Position numbers and translations under genes: made by a program | Assembly: GCF_918698245.1 (NCBI RefSeq) | Contig: NZ_CAKKMS010000003.1 | Span: 620,001-684,000, forward strand | Direction: 5' to 3' | Length of the DNA stretch: 64,000 bases | DNA from: Pedobacter sp. Bi126 | GTDB lineage: Bacteria; Bacteroidota; Bacteroidia; Sphingobacteriales; Sphingobacteriaceae | The notes under the pieces: model-generated | Database searches by the model: none | Told to the model about the DNA's origin: nothing | The model's input: the letters and a program-made list of their open reading frames with translations, nothing else | Shown: piece after piece, positions 1 to 7,459 of the stretch | Position numbering within the stretch: position 1 is the first letter of the stretch | Layout of the letters: the number at the start of each line of letters is the position of its first letter

Positions 1-688
1 CTTCGACAGAGAAAAACCCTTTTTCGCAAAAAACATCAATATAATCAGCCAGTTTTTCTTCTGCTATTTGAGGTAACATTTCATTAATAATTAAATCGAT
101 GTAACCTTGATGGTTGTTTTTAAATTCAGCCGGATAAGCATGAGCGGCTAAGAAAGTTGCTTTTATAGGAATCGGGGACTGATTTTTTAGCCTTCGGATC
201 ACCCTGAGCATTTTGATTTCACTCTCTTTGGTTAATCCATATCCGCTTTTAATTTCAACGGCGCCGGTTCCCAGATGGATCATTTGCTTTAACCGCACAG
301 ATGCACTTTCAAACAATTCATCTTCCGAAGCTTTTTGGAGTTTATTAGCCGAATTTAGAATCCCGCCACCCGCCGCAGCAATTTCTTCGTAGCTTTTGCC
401 TTGGATTTTCATTGCAAATTCTTCCTCGCGCGAAGCAGCAAAAACAATGTGTGTATGGCTATCGCACCATGAAGGAAAAATATACCTGCCTTCTGCGGAG
501 ACATGGGAGGAGAGATTTGAGATATGAGATGGGATTGAATCCATCTTACCAAAATCCTTGATCAGATCATCTTCAATTAAAAGCCAGGCATTTTCAAGAA
601 CTGGTAACGAATCTAATTCACCGCCACGCAGCACTAATTTATCTTTAGAATGTAAGCCTACCAGGCCTTTTATATTTGTGATTAGCAT
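1..688 (-). CDS. hutI: Imidazolonepropionase, N-terminal part (cut by window edge)
   Basis: This amidohydrolase opens the ring of imidazolone-5-propionate to N-formimino-glutamate in cytosolic histidine degradation. Reading from the ATG at 688, the N-terminus is MLITNIKGLVGLHS and leads into the metal-site stretch SWCDSHTHIVFAASREEEF and then GKSYEEIAAAGGGI. A later segment, GAVEIKSGYGL, is also typical of HutI. About 229 codons are present; the C-terminal remainder, near 180 residues in a normal family member, lies outside the window. No other hut gene is visible, and the next gene is a DNA repair nuclease, so the hut context must be to the left. Identity is well supported by several family motifs. 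Confidence 0.93.
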   Translation of the reverse strand, partial: MLITNIKGLVGLHSKDKLVLRGGELDSLPVLENAWLLIEDDLIKDFGKMDSIPSHISNLSSHVSAEGRYIFPSWCDSHTHIVFAASREEEFAMKIQGKSYEEIAAAGGGILNSANKLQKASEDELFESASVRLKQMIHLGTGAVEIKSGYGLTKESEIKMLRVIRRLKNQSPIPIKATFLAAHAYPAEFKNNHQGYIDLIINEMLPQIAEEKLADYIDVFCEKGFFSVE

Positions 689-701
689 TTGGTTAGATTA
701 A

Positions 702-773
702 GGTTAATTGTTTAAACTGTGCAAATTGGTTAATTGAGTTTTGGTTACAGTTAACCGATTTAAACAATTAACC
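702..773. repeat. Nested inverted repeat between hutI and xth
   Basis: A perfect 15-bp inverted repeat has arms GGTTAATTGTTTAAA (702-716) and TTTAAACAATTAACC (759-773). A second inner copy of TGGTTAATTG lies at 727-736. The motif is AT-rich, fills the whole spacer between hutI and the exonuclease gene, and could fold as a stem in RNA. It lacks a clear T-tract, so I call it a repeat rather than a terminator. Confidence 0.5.
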
Positions 774-787
774 AGTTAACCAAAGAC

Positions 788-1555
788 CTAATCGATCTCT
801 AAAAGAACCGGACAATGATCTGAATGTATTGCGTCGGGTAAGATTCTAACATTTTTCAATCGGCTTTCCATAGGCCTGGTGGCCAAATGGTAATCGATCC
901 GCCAACCCAAATTCTTTCCTCTCGAACCGGCACGATAGCTCCACCAGGTATAATGATGTGGGTCTTTATTAAAATGACGGAAAGTATCGATAAAACCATT
1001 GTCCAAAAATAACTGCATCCACTCCCGTTCTTCTGGCAAAAAGCCCGATGAATTGGCGTTTGATTTTGGGTTGTGAATATCGATGGACGTATGACAAATA
1101 TTATAATCGCCACTTACAATTAAATTTGGGATTTCTTTGCGCAATCCCCCAATATACACGTCAAAAAACCGCATAAATTCGTACTTTTTAACCTGACGTT
1201 CATCTCCGCTTGAGCCAGATGGCATATAGAGACTCATTAAAGAAAAATCATCAAAATCTGCCCTTAAAATTCTACCCTCTTTATCAATCCATTCTTCACC
1301 GCAGCCAAATTCGATATGATTCGGTTTAATTCTGGTCAGAATTGCCACCCCACTATATCCCTTTTTTTCAGCAGGGAACCAATAATGATGGTAGCCAAGT
1401 TGCTCAATCAGGGCAATAATTTCAGGAATCTGCAATGGCAAGGCTTTTACTTCTTGCAGACAGACCATATCGGCATCCGTAGCCTGTAGCCAGCCAAAAA
1501 AGTTTTTGGTACTTGCTGCCCTAATCCCATTAACATTATAGGAAATAATCTTCAT
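788..1555 (-). CDS. xth: Exodeoxyribonuclease III (AP endonuclease)
   Basis: This cytosolic Mg-dependent base-excision-repair enzyme cleaves at abasic sites and removes 3' blocking groups. The 255-residue protein is full length for the ExoIII/APE1 family. Visible catalytic residues are Asn7 (NVNGIRAA), Glu35 (LQEVKA), Tyr110, Asp150 and Asn152 (SGDYNICH), Asp221 (WRIDYHL), and the Asp246-His247 pair (IHSDHCPV). The start ATG matches the usual family N-terminus MKIISYNVNGIRAA directly. It is a single gene, flanked by inverted repeats on both sides, with no operon partner visible. Confidence 0.95.
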   Translation of the reverse strand: MKIISYNVNGIRAASTKNFFGWLQATDADMVCLQEVKALPLQIPEIIALIEQLGYHHYWFPAEKKGYSGVAILTRIKPNHIEFGCGEEWIDKEGRILRADFDDFSLMSLYMPSGSSGDERQVKKYEFMRFFDVYIGGLRKEIPNLIVSGDYNICHTSIDIHNPKSNANSSGFLPEEREWMQLFLDNGFIDTFRHFNKDPHHYTWWSYRAGSRGKNLGWRIDYHLATRPMESRLKNVRILPDAIHSDHCPVLLEID

Positions 1556-1643
1556 TCAGTAAATTTCAATTGTTGTGGGCGGTAAATTTAGAAATTAATT
1601 GAATAAATGCTTAGTGATTCAATTAATGATATTTATTAGCAAC

Positions 1644-1727
1644 CGTCATCTCGACTGAAACGCAGTGGAATGGAGAGATCTGCCTCAATAGATCTCTCGA
1701 CTACGTTGCACTCCGCTAGAGATGACG
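1644..1727. repeat. Dispersed hairpin repeat, GTCATCTCGA type
   Basis: The element begins CGTCATCTCGACTG and ends CTAGAGATGACG, so its ends are inverted repeats. Inner segments GAGATC and GATCTC also pair, giving a long hairpin of about 84 nt. A related element lies at 60893-60998. It sits in the spacer downstream of the cyclophilin gene and upstream of xth. Confidence 0.7.
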
Positions 1728-1768
1728 CCAACCAGGGAAATTATCATCTAAATGACGATTATCTTTGA

Positions 1769-2467
1769 TCAACCCATCAATAGTCGTTTCTCTAACTTTT
1801 TCGCCGCTCTTCTTTTTAAAACCGTGACTTCCATCTTCACATCCTGTTTAGGGCGGTTGTTTTTATCAGTTGCCAGAACAGCTATTTTATCAACCATATC
1901 CAAACCAACTACTATTTCGCCATAAACGGTATAGTTTCTATCTAAATGAGGCGTGCCACCTATCGTTTTATATACCTCACGCTGCCATTCAGGAATTTTG
2001 AATTTAAGTCGTTTTTCTTCAACATTATCCAATTGCTGGTCGGTAAAAACTTTTCCCTGAACCAGGTAAAACTGACTACCACTCGATGCTTTGGCCGGAT
2101 TAACATCATCTCCTTCCCTAGCCGCAGCCAGAACGCCTTTTTTGTGGAACAAGCTATCATTAAACTCAGCTGGAATGGTATATTTAGGTCCACCCTCACC
2201 CAATAAAGAATCAGGCTTGGCATTTTTAGAATCCGGATCACCGCCCTGAATCATAAAGTCTTTAATCACTCGGTGAAATAAAACACCGTTGTAATATCCC
2301 GATTTGGTTAATTTCAAAAAGTTATCGCGGTGTAAAGGAGTTTGATTATATAGCCTAACAATGCATTCTCCAAATTCGGTTTTAATGCGTACATATTGAT
2401 TTTTGGGCTTTGCAGCAAAGGCTGAAAGTATCGAAAAGGTGCAGAGGAATAATAATATTTTCTTCAT
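1769..2467 (-). CDS. Secreted cyclophilin-type peptidyl-prolyl isomerase
   Basis: This enzyme interconverts cis and trans prolyl bonds and probably helps proteins fold in the periplasm. Residues 1-19 form a signal peptide (MKKILLFLCTFSILSAFAA). The cyclophilin core follows, with the catalytic stretch LFHRVIKDFMIQGGDP (Arg66) and the GSQFYLVQG strand. At 232 residues it is longer than minimal bacterial cyclophilins. The excess is an inserted segment of about 40 residues before the final HLDRNYTVYGEIVVGLDMVDKIA block, plus a basic C-terminal tail (KRRAAKKLEKR). This layout is common in Bacteroidota. It appears monocistronic. Confidence 0.93.
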   Translation of the reverse strand: MKKILLFLCTFSILSAFAAKPKNQYVRIKTEFGECIVRLYNQTPLHRDNFLKLTKSGYYNGVLFHRVIKDFMIQGGDPDSKNAKPDSLLGEGGPKYTIPAEFNDSLFHKKGVLAAAREGDDVNPAKASSGSQFYLVQGKVFTDQQLDNVEEKRLKFKIPEWQREVYKTIGGTPHLDRNYTVYGEIVVGLDMVDKIAVLATDKNNRPKQDVKMEVTVLKRRAAKKLEKRLLMG

Positions 2468-2548
2468 TTAATTGGTGTTTAAGGCTAAAGTAAGCTAAAA
2501 AATGAAATTCAATAAATAATTACCGGCATTATTCGATATTTTTTCCTT

Positions 2549-2556
2549 TACCTTTG
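2549..2556 (+). promoter_or_regulatory. Putative Bacteroidota -7 box (TACCTTTG) before the HYC_CC_PP gene
   Basis: TACCTTTG fits the Bacteroidota -7 consensus TAnnTTTG. It ends only 5 bases before the ATG at 2562, which would place the transcript start at or next to the start codon. I see no good -33 TTG at the right distance, so the call is tentative. Confidence 0.4.
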
Positions 2557-2561
2557 TATTA

Positions 2562-2963
2562 ATGAAGTTAAAACAAAAAATAGCACTTTCTTTGGCTGTA
2601 TTCTATGCAGTTAGTGTTATGGGTTTGGCTTTAAGTCTCCATTTCTGTGGAGGCAAATTAGAAAACGTTAAACTTTTCAGCAATGAGGTTTCCTGCAAAT
2701 TCTGCAAAGACATTCCTGCAGAAAAGAAAGATGATGGTTGCTGCAAAAATACGCAGGTAACGGTAAAAGTTAAAGATAGTCACCAAACAGCGGCACAAGT
2801 ACAAATACCTAAGTTGTTTTCGATCCAGCTTTTTCTTCATCCACCTGTTTTAGAATTTCTTACTAATATTACCCCGCAGTTTTTCAGTAAAATATCGAAT
2901 AAAGCTCCTCCACTCTCCTCGCGGGTTGCCTTGCATATTTTCAATTGTATTTTTAGGAATTAG
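2562..2963 (+). CDS. HYC_CC_PP-type small cysteine protein
   Basis: This 133-residue protein of unknown biochemical role matches the Bacteroidota family named for its HYC, CC and PP motifs. Seen here are an N-terminal hydrophobic helix (residues 5-25), LHFCGGKLENVKLF, a cysteine pair region with CKFC and DGCCKN, and a later KAPPLSS. The paired cysteines and the position just upstream of an HMA-domain operon suggest metal or thiol chemistry at the envelope; that is inference. The C-terminal end (HIFNCIFRN) is ordinary. The family assignment is from memory of the motif pattern. Confidence 0.65.
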   Translation: MKLKQKIALSLAVFYAVSVMGLALSLHFCGGKLENVKLFSNEVSCKFCKDIPAEKKDDGCCKNTQVTVKVKDSHQTAAQVQIPKLFSIQLFLHPPVLEFLTNITPQFFSKISNKAPPLSSRVALHIFNCIFRN

Positions 2964-3050
2964 GATTTTAAACATCGGCTCGTCAATGCATCGTTTTGCA
3001 TTTCGACAGGCTCAATGTGACATTTTCTTAAATTCTAATTCAAAAAAATC

Positions 3051-3587
3051 ATGAAAACAATAAAAATATTCAGCATCATTATGCTATTTTTTGCCGTTAA
3101 GGCTTCGGCACAACAAATATCTACAGCCGATTTACAGGTAACCGGTTTAACCTGTTCCATGTGTTCTAACGCAACGCAAAAATCGTTAGAAACGCTAAAC
3201 TTTATCAGTAGCGTAAAACCCGATCTGAACAAAAATATCTTCGTTTTAACTTTTAAGAAAGATGCCAATATCAATCTTGATCTGGTTCGCAAAAAGGTTC
3301 AGGATGCTGGTTTTTCGGTTGGTGGTCTAACCGCAAGTTTCAATTTTAACCAGGTAAAAATAGACGATAAAGGTCAGGCAGTTGTTGATGGCAATGTATA
3401 TCGTTTTGTAAATGCGAAAAGCAAAACACTTAATGGGACTGTAAAAGCCAGTGTTGTTGATAAAAACTTCATTTCTGGTTCAGCATTTAAGAAGCAAGCC
3501 ACAACAGCTAATTCTGATGCCTATGCGAGCGGCACAGGAGTGGTTAACGGCAAAAAAACACGTATTTATCATTTAGTTCTTTCTTAA
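3051..3587 (+). CDS. Secreted heavy-metal-associated (HMA) domain protein
   Basis: This is a likely periplasmic metal-binding protein for copper or a similar soft metal. A signal peptide covers residues 1-20 (MKTIKIFSIIMLFFAVKASA). An HMA fold follows at about 25-95, with the metal site GLTCSMCSN (Cys35, Cys38). The rest, about 100-178, is a beta-rich tail rich in Lys, Thr and Val that I do not recognise. It heads a tight row of genes on the same strand: the next start is 2 bases after this stop, and further genes follow within 10 bases, so one transcript is likely. Metal specificity cannot be read from the sequence. Confidence 0.8.
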   Translation: MKTIKIFSIIMLFFAVKASAQQISTADLQVTGLTCSMCSNATQKSLETLNFISSVKPDLNKNIFVLTFKKDANINLDLVRKKVQDAGFSVGGLTASFNFNQVKIDDKGQAVVDGNVYRFVNAKSKTLNGTVKASVVDKNFISGSAFKKQATTANSDAYASGTGVVNGKKTRIYHLVLS

Positions 3588-3588
3588 A

Positions 3589-4401
3589 ATGAAAAGGATA
3601 CTCGTATTGGCGCTGATGATTATTGGCGCCTATACAAATGGTTTTGCACAAGAACTCTATGTATTTACCGAGCCTGCCAGTAATATGCCTACCAAATCAA
3701 TAGGTGTAAGAATTACGAATGAAGGCATGTTTAACAATCCAGATTTTGTTAGCAGGACCATTCCGGAAGTAATGATTGGCTTTAATAAAAACCTGATGAT
3801 GCATGCACAAGGTTTTTTATCTGATATGGACGGAAAATACCGTTTAGAAGGTGGGAGTCTTTACGCCAAGTATCGGTTTTTATCACTGGATGAAGCACAT
3901 AGCCACTTCAGGGCTGCAGCTTTTGGGAGAATAAGTTCAAGTAATCGCCCTAATTTTACGAGAGATATTAACTTAGAGGGGGATAACAGCGGATGGCAAA
4001 CAGGCTTAATTTTCACGCAGCTTTTGCACAAACTAGCGCTTTCGGCCACATTGGGTTACGCTGATGCCATCATTACTGATAAGGTTTTGGGATTAAATAC
4101 ACCTCAGCCTGACAAAATGCTTTCTTACAGTTTATCATCGGGTTATCTGGTTTTGCCAGTGGTTTACAAGGATTACAAGCAGCCAAACTTTAATGTATAT
4201 TTAGAGTTATTGGGAAAAACAGATCCAAGTAGCGGCCAGTCTTACTTGGATATAGCCCCAGCCATACAGGTGATTTTAAATAGCACAACCCGTATCGATT
4301 TGGGCTACCGTTTTCAGGCGACTGGAAATATGGATAACCGATATACCAAAAATATGTACCTGCTTAGGGCAGAATTTAATTTCTTTAACGTTTTAAAATA
4401 A
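3589..4401 (+). CDS. Putative outer-membrane or secreted beta-barrel protein, metal cluster
   Basis: This 270-residue protein has no named family that I recognise. It begins with a signal peptide (MKRILVLALMIIGAYTNGFA) and continues as alternating amphipathic strands such as LEGGSLYAKYRFLSL, HSHFRAAAFGRIS and RIDLGYRFQATG, ending in a strand rich in aromatics (NMYLLRAEFNFFNVLK). That is the look of an outer-membrane barrel with a C-terminal Phe-rich strand. It lies between an HMA protein and a DUF3347 protein with spacings of 2 and 8 bases, so it probably serves the same metal-handling function. Confidence 0.6.
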   Translation: MKRILVLALMIIGAYTNGFAQELYVFTEPASNMPTKSIGVRITNEGMFNNPDFVSRTIPEVMIGFNKNLMMHAQGFLSDMDGKYRLEGGSLYAKYRFLSLDEAHSHFRAAAFGRISSSNRPNFTRDINLEGDNSGWQTGLIFTQLLHKLALSATLGYADAIITDKVLGLNTPQPDKMLSYSLSSGYLVLPVVYKDYKQPNFNVYLELLGKTDPSSGQSYLDIAPAIQVILNSTTRIDLGYRFQATGNMDNRYTKNMYLLRAEFNFFNVLK

Positions 4402-4409
4402 AATAACAG

Positions 4410-4913
4410 ATGAAAAAAATATTAGGAATAGTTGCCATCATGACAATCGCAACAACAGCTTTCACTTACGCACAAAGCAAAACAGATCTAGCTTTAAATC
4501 AGGTGCTAACAGCTTATTACGATGTGAAAAATGCTTTAGCAACCGACAAAAAAGACTTAGCCATCGAAAAAGTAAAGGTTTTATCGGCAAAAGTAAATGC
4601 GGTGAACCATAAAGATCTACCTGCAGATCAGCATAAAACATTTATGGAACAAGCGGCCATCATCAAAAGTAAAGCCGCTCAACTTGCAGGTTCTAATGAC
4701 ATTAAAACACAAAGAAAAGCCTTTGAAGGAATTTCTTATGCGATGATCAAAACCTTAAAGGGTTTAAAGTTTAATAGCAAGACCGTTTACATTCAACATT
4801 GCCCAATGGCAAAGGCAAGCTGGTTAAACGAAAAAGAGAACATCGAAAATCCATATTATGGAAGTATGATGTTTGATTGCGGTGACGTTTCTGAAACCAT
4901 AAAATCGAACTAA
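4410..4913 (+). CDS. DUF3347 domain protein
   Basis: This secreted 167-residue protein has a signal peptide (MKKILGIVAIMTIATTAFTYA), a helical middle (residues 25-120) and the DUF3347 hallmark end: HCPMAKASWLNEKE, NPYYGSMMF and a single Cys in FDCGDVSE (His130, Cys131, Met133, Cys157). In Bacteroidota this domain often stands alone or is fused to CusB-like efflux adaptors, and the His-Cys-x-Met set is suited to binding copper; the binding itself is inference here. The stop codon overlaps the next start by one base (TAATG), so translation with the AraC regulator downstream is probably coupled. Confidence 0.85.
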   Translation: MKKILGIVAIMTIATTAFTYAQSKTDLALNQVLTAYYDVKNALATDKKDLAIEKVKVLSAKVNAVNHKDLPADQHKTFMEQAAIIKSKAAQLAGSNDIKTQRKAFEGISYAMIKTLKGLKFNSKTVYIQHCPMAKASWLNEKENIENPYYGSMMFDCGDVSETIKSN

Positions 4914-5476
4914 TGAAGCTGCATATCAAAAACATGGTATGCAACCGTTGTAAAATGGTGGTTAAAGCTGAGCTGGAAAAGCTCGGCTTTAAACCATTAT
5001 TGGTTGAACTTGGCGAGGTTACCTTGGCTGAAAACATTTCTCCAGAGGATAAAATCAAGATATCGGATAATTTGACTCATTTTGGGTTCGAATTACTTGA
5101 GGATAGGAAAACCCAGATTGCAGAGCAGATTAAAACCGCCATTATTAATCTGGTACACTATACCCAAGAGCCATTAAAAATCAATCTTTCTGCCCATCTC
5201 AGCGAGCAGTTAAAATTGGAATACACGAGCTTAAGCAGCATTTTTTCAGACGTGGAAGACCAAACTATCGAGAAGTATTTCATTGCTCAAAAAATAGAAA
5301 AAGCAAAAGAGATGCTTACTTATGGCGAACTTACCTTGAGCGAAATTGCCTATCAACTAAACTACAGTAGTGTTGCTCATTTATCGGCACAGTTTAAAAA
5401 AGTAACCGGAATTACACCCTCCGCTTATAAAGCAGCATCAACGGATAGCAGGAAAACACTGGACGAAGTGAAATAG
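4913..5476 (+). CDS. AraC-family regulator with N-terminal HMA-like domain
   Basis: This is a 187-residue DNA-binding protein. Residues 1-65 look like an HMA ferredoxin fold with the metal motif NMVCNRC (Cys10, Cys13). A short linker of helices leads to an AraC helix-turn-helix pair at about 110-180, with LSEIAYQLNYSSVAHLSAQFKK and VTGITPSAYK. There is no cupin or other usual effector domain, so the HMA part is the likely sensor. It is the last gene of the HMA / barrel / DUF3347 row and overlaps its neighbour by one base. Regulation of this cluster by metal is an inference from fusion and position. Confidence 0.82.
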   Translation: MKLHIKNMVCNRCKMVVKAELEKLGFKPLLVELGEVTLAENISPEDKIKISDNLTHFGFELLEDRKTQIAEQIKTAIINLVHYTQEPLKINLSAHLSEQLKLEYTSLSSIFSDVEDQTIEKYFIAQKIEKAKEMLTYGELTLSEIAYQLNYSSVAHLSAQFKKVTGITPSAYKAASTDSRKTLDEVK

Positions 5477-5566
5477 TTGATCGCTCATGGTCGATAGTCT
5501 ATAAGACGCCATATACTCACCCCAAATTTCTTATCATACGTCAAGACTGATTGGCTGATACTCAAC

Positions 5567-5574
5567 TACATTTG
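5567..5574 (+). promoter_or_regulatory. Putative -7 box (TACATTTG) for yceI
   Basis: TACATTTG matches TAnnTTTG and lies 102 bases before the preferred start of the YceI gene at 5676. No convincing -33 element is at the usual distance. It implies a 5' leader of roughly 95 bases. Confidence 0.4.
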
Positions 5575-5675
5575 TATCTAAATAAATTTACTATTATGAA
5601 ACCATCATGATTTTTCAAACCACATCGGTGAAAAATCTGATAGCTTCATCACAGTTAAAACTAAATTATAAACTT

Positions 5676-6248
5676 ATGAAAAAGTTATTCTTATTTCTGA
5701 TCGCTACCTCAATTAGTGTAGCATCATTTGCACAAACAAGCTGGAAAATAGATCCGATGCACTCGTTTGTTAACTTTTCGGTTAAACACATGGGTATTTC
5801 TTTCGTTGACGGTTCTTTTAAAAAATTCGACGGAACGGTTACGGCTTCTAAACCAGATTTGACGGATGCTAAAATCAGCTTTAGCGTTGATGTAAACAGC
5901 ATTACTACAGGTGTTGACATGAGAGACGGACACTTAAAAACTGACGATTTTTTTAATGTGGCGACTTACCCTACGATGAAGTTCGAAAGCACTTCTTTCA
6001 AAAAATTAAGTGGAAACAACTATGAGTTAAGTGGAAAGTTAACCATCCGTGATGTAACCAAAGATGTAAAATTTGCTGTAGTTTATGGTGGTACAGCTAA
6101 AGATCAACAAGGAAACACTAAAGCCGGATTTGGTGCTACAACGACCATAAACCGTTTAGATTATAACATTAAATATGATCCAACTGGTGCCGGCGTTGCA
6201 AAAGATGTAGCCATTAAATTAAACCTTGAATTTGTTCAGGCGAAATAA
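5676..6248 (+). CDS. YceI-family periplasmic lipid-binding protein
   Basis: YceI proteins are lipocalin-like barrels that bind long isoprenoid lipids in the periplasm. I place the start at the ATG at 5676 because it gives a clean signal peptide (MKKLFLFLIATSISVASFA); an upstream in-frame ATG at 5607 would add 23 residues without hydrophobic character. The mature part begins TSWKIDPMHSFVNFSVKHMG and continues with DGSFKKFDGT, MRDGHLKTDDFFNVATYPTMKF and GKLTIRDVTKDVKF, all family hallmarks. Length is 190 residues, normal for YceI. It has its own likely promoter and is probably not part of the preceding metal operon. Confidence 0.93.
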   Translation: MKKLFLFLIATSISVASFAQTSWKIDPMHSFVNFSVKHMGISFVDGSFKKFDGTVTASKPDLTDAKISFSVDVNSITTGVDMRDGHLKTDDFFNVATYPTMKFESTSFKKLSGNNYELSGKLTIRDVTKDVKFAVVYGGTAKDQQGNTKAGFGATTTINRLDYNIKYDPTGAGVAKDVAIKLNLEFVQAK

Positions 6249-6258
6249 TTAAGGAGAT

Positions 6259-6320
6259 CGTCATTCCGGGCTTGGCCCGGAATCTTTCTCATCAGATCCT
6301 GAAACAGGTTCAGGAGGACG
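6259..6320. repeat. Dispersed hairpin repeat, CGTCATTCCGGG type
   Basis: The element starts CGTCATTCCGGGCTTGGCCCGGAATC, containing an inner stem CCGGGC / GCCCGG, and ends CTGAAACAGGTTCAGGAGGACG with a second stem CTGAA / TTCAG. The end is one base from the GATGACG end expected for this repeat type. An open reading frame runs through it into the dioxygenase gene, but this is not real coding. Confidence 0.65.
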
Positions 6321-6355
6321 ATTATTTAAATTTCTATCAGGCAAACCCAGTAATC

Positions 6356-7180
6356 ATGTCTACACTATCTCAATTCAGAAGTTTTACTCAGCGCTTACCT
6401 CAAACCGAGCTGATGCCTGCACTTTTTATTGGTCACGGCTCCCCAATGAACGGTATCGAAAATAATGAGTTTAGCCAGAGTTGGGCAGAGCTGGCAAAAA
6501 ATATTCCAGTGCCAAAAGCAGTGTTAGTGGTGTCGGCGCATTGGTACACACATGGAACCTTTGTTACTGCAATGGATTTCCCGAGCACCATTCACGATTT
6601 TGGTGGTTTTCCGCAAGCACTTTTTGATGTACAATATCCGGCACCCGGCGATCCAAAACTGGCCGCAGAAATTCCGAATTTAATTCACTCCACTCCCGTT
6701 GGTTTAGACCATGACTGGGGTTTGGATCATGGCACCTGGACAGTGGTAAAACACATGTACCCAAATGCCGATATTCCAGTTTTGCAATTAAGTATCGATT
6801 ATACCAAATCGCCTGAACAGCATTACGAAATCGCCAAAGAAATTTATGCGCTCCGTAAAAAAGGGATATTGGTTTTGGGCAGCGGAAACATGGTACACAA
6901 CCTCCGCATGTTAAGCTGGGAAATGATTAATGGTGGCGGTTATGATTGGGCAATTGAAATGAACGATAAGTTTAAAAATTTAATTGCCAACGGCGACCAT
7001 AAACCTTTGATCAACTATCGTAACCTGGGTACCGATGCGATGTTGGCCATCCCTACACCAGAGCACTATTTACCCCTGATTTATACCCTCGGAATGAAAA
7101 ACGACAAGGAAGAAGTTTCTTTCTTTAATGACAAAGCTGTTGGCGGTTCGTTAACCATGACTTCGGTTTTGGTGGGATAA
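6356..7180 (+). CDS. DODA-type extradiol ring-opening dioxygenase (YgiD-like)
   Basis: This is a LigB-superfamily non-haem metal dioxygenase, 274 residues from the ATG at 6356. Candidate metal ligands and active-site residues visible are His27 (FIGHGSPM), His62 (VVSAHWYTHG), His80 (TIHDFGGF), His119 and His125 (GLDHDWGLDHGTW), which is the usual pattern of the DOPA-dioxygenase / YgiD group. The physiological substrate in such bacteria is unknown; catechol-type compounds such as DOPA are cleaved by relatives. I reject the longer frame from 6272, whose extra 28 codons read through an intergenic repeat. The gene seems monocistronic. Confidence 0.9.
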   Translation: MSTLSQFRSFTQRLPQTELMPALFIGHGSPMNGIENNEFSQSWAELAKNIPVPKAVLVVSAHWYTHGTFVTAMDFPSTIHDFGGFPQALFDVQYPAPGDPKLAAEIPNLIHSTPVGLDHDWGLDHGTWTVVKHMYPNADIPVLQLSIDYTKSPEQHYEIAKEIYALRKKGILVLGSGNMVHNLRMLSWEMINGGGYDWAIEMNDKFKNLIANGDHKPLINYRNLGTDAMLAIPTPEHYLPLIYTLGMKNDKEEVSFFNDKAVGGSLTMTSVLVG

Positions 7181-7184
7181 GAAG

Positions 7185-7208
7185 GGGTTTAGGGTTTAGG
7201 GTTTAGGG
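7185..7208 (+). repeat. GGGTTTA tandem repeat, G-quadruplex motif
   Basis: Three copies of GGGTTTA are followed by a fourth GGG, five bases after the dioxygenase stop codon. Four GGG tracts with 4-base TTTA loops satisfy the standard intramolecular G-quadruplex pattern on the coding strand, so the 3' end of the mRNA could carry it. Confidence 0.85.
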
Positions 7209-7435
7209 AAACAACTTGTCTAGTGGCTTGTTTGCTTTGTTTATAAACTGTTGATCAAACCTTAATGACCTTAATTTCTTAATGATAACTATTTAAACGG
7301 TGAGGGAATTATCGCACAATCACAGAGAACCGCCCGCAGCAGATAGAGATTCTTTCCTGCGTTCAGAATAAGAGCAGCCTAAAATTCTATAAAACTTTAT
7401 GATTATTCTGTAACGCTTATGGCCCTATGAAGCGG

Positions 7436-7443
7436 TAAATTTG
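7436..7443 (+). promoter_or_regulatory. Putative -7 box (TAAATTTG) for the HMA membrane protein gene
   Basis: TAAATTTG matches TAnnTTTG and ends 16 bases before the ATG at 7460, which is a usual distance for Bacteroidota promoters. No strong -33 TTG is seen. Confidence 0.45.
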
Positions 7444-7459
7444 TATAAAGATTTTAATC

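Noticed and set aside
856..1113. Open frame of 85 codons opposite xth
   Set aside because: It lies wholly within the exonuclease III gene and has no family features.
1946..2241. Open frames on both strands inside the cyclophilin gene
   Set aside because: They are shadows of a well-supported gene; no motif or signal peptide.
7185..7208. CRISPR or telomere as an explanation of the GGGTTTA tandem
   Set aside because: The repeat unit is 7 bases without spacers, and the window is interior chromosomal DNA.
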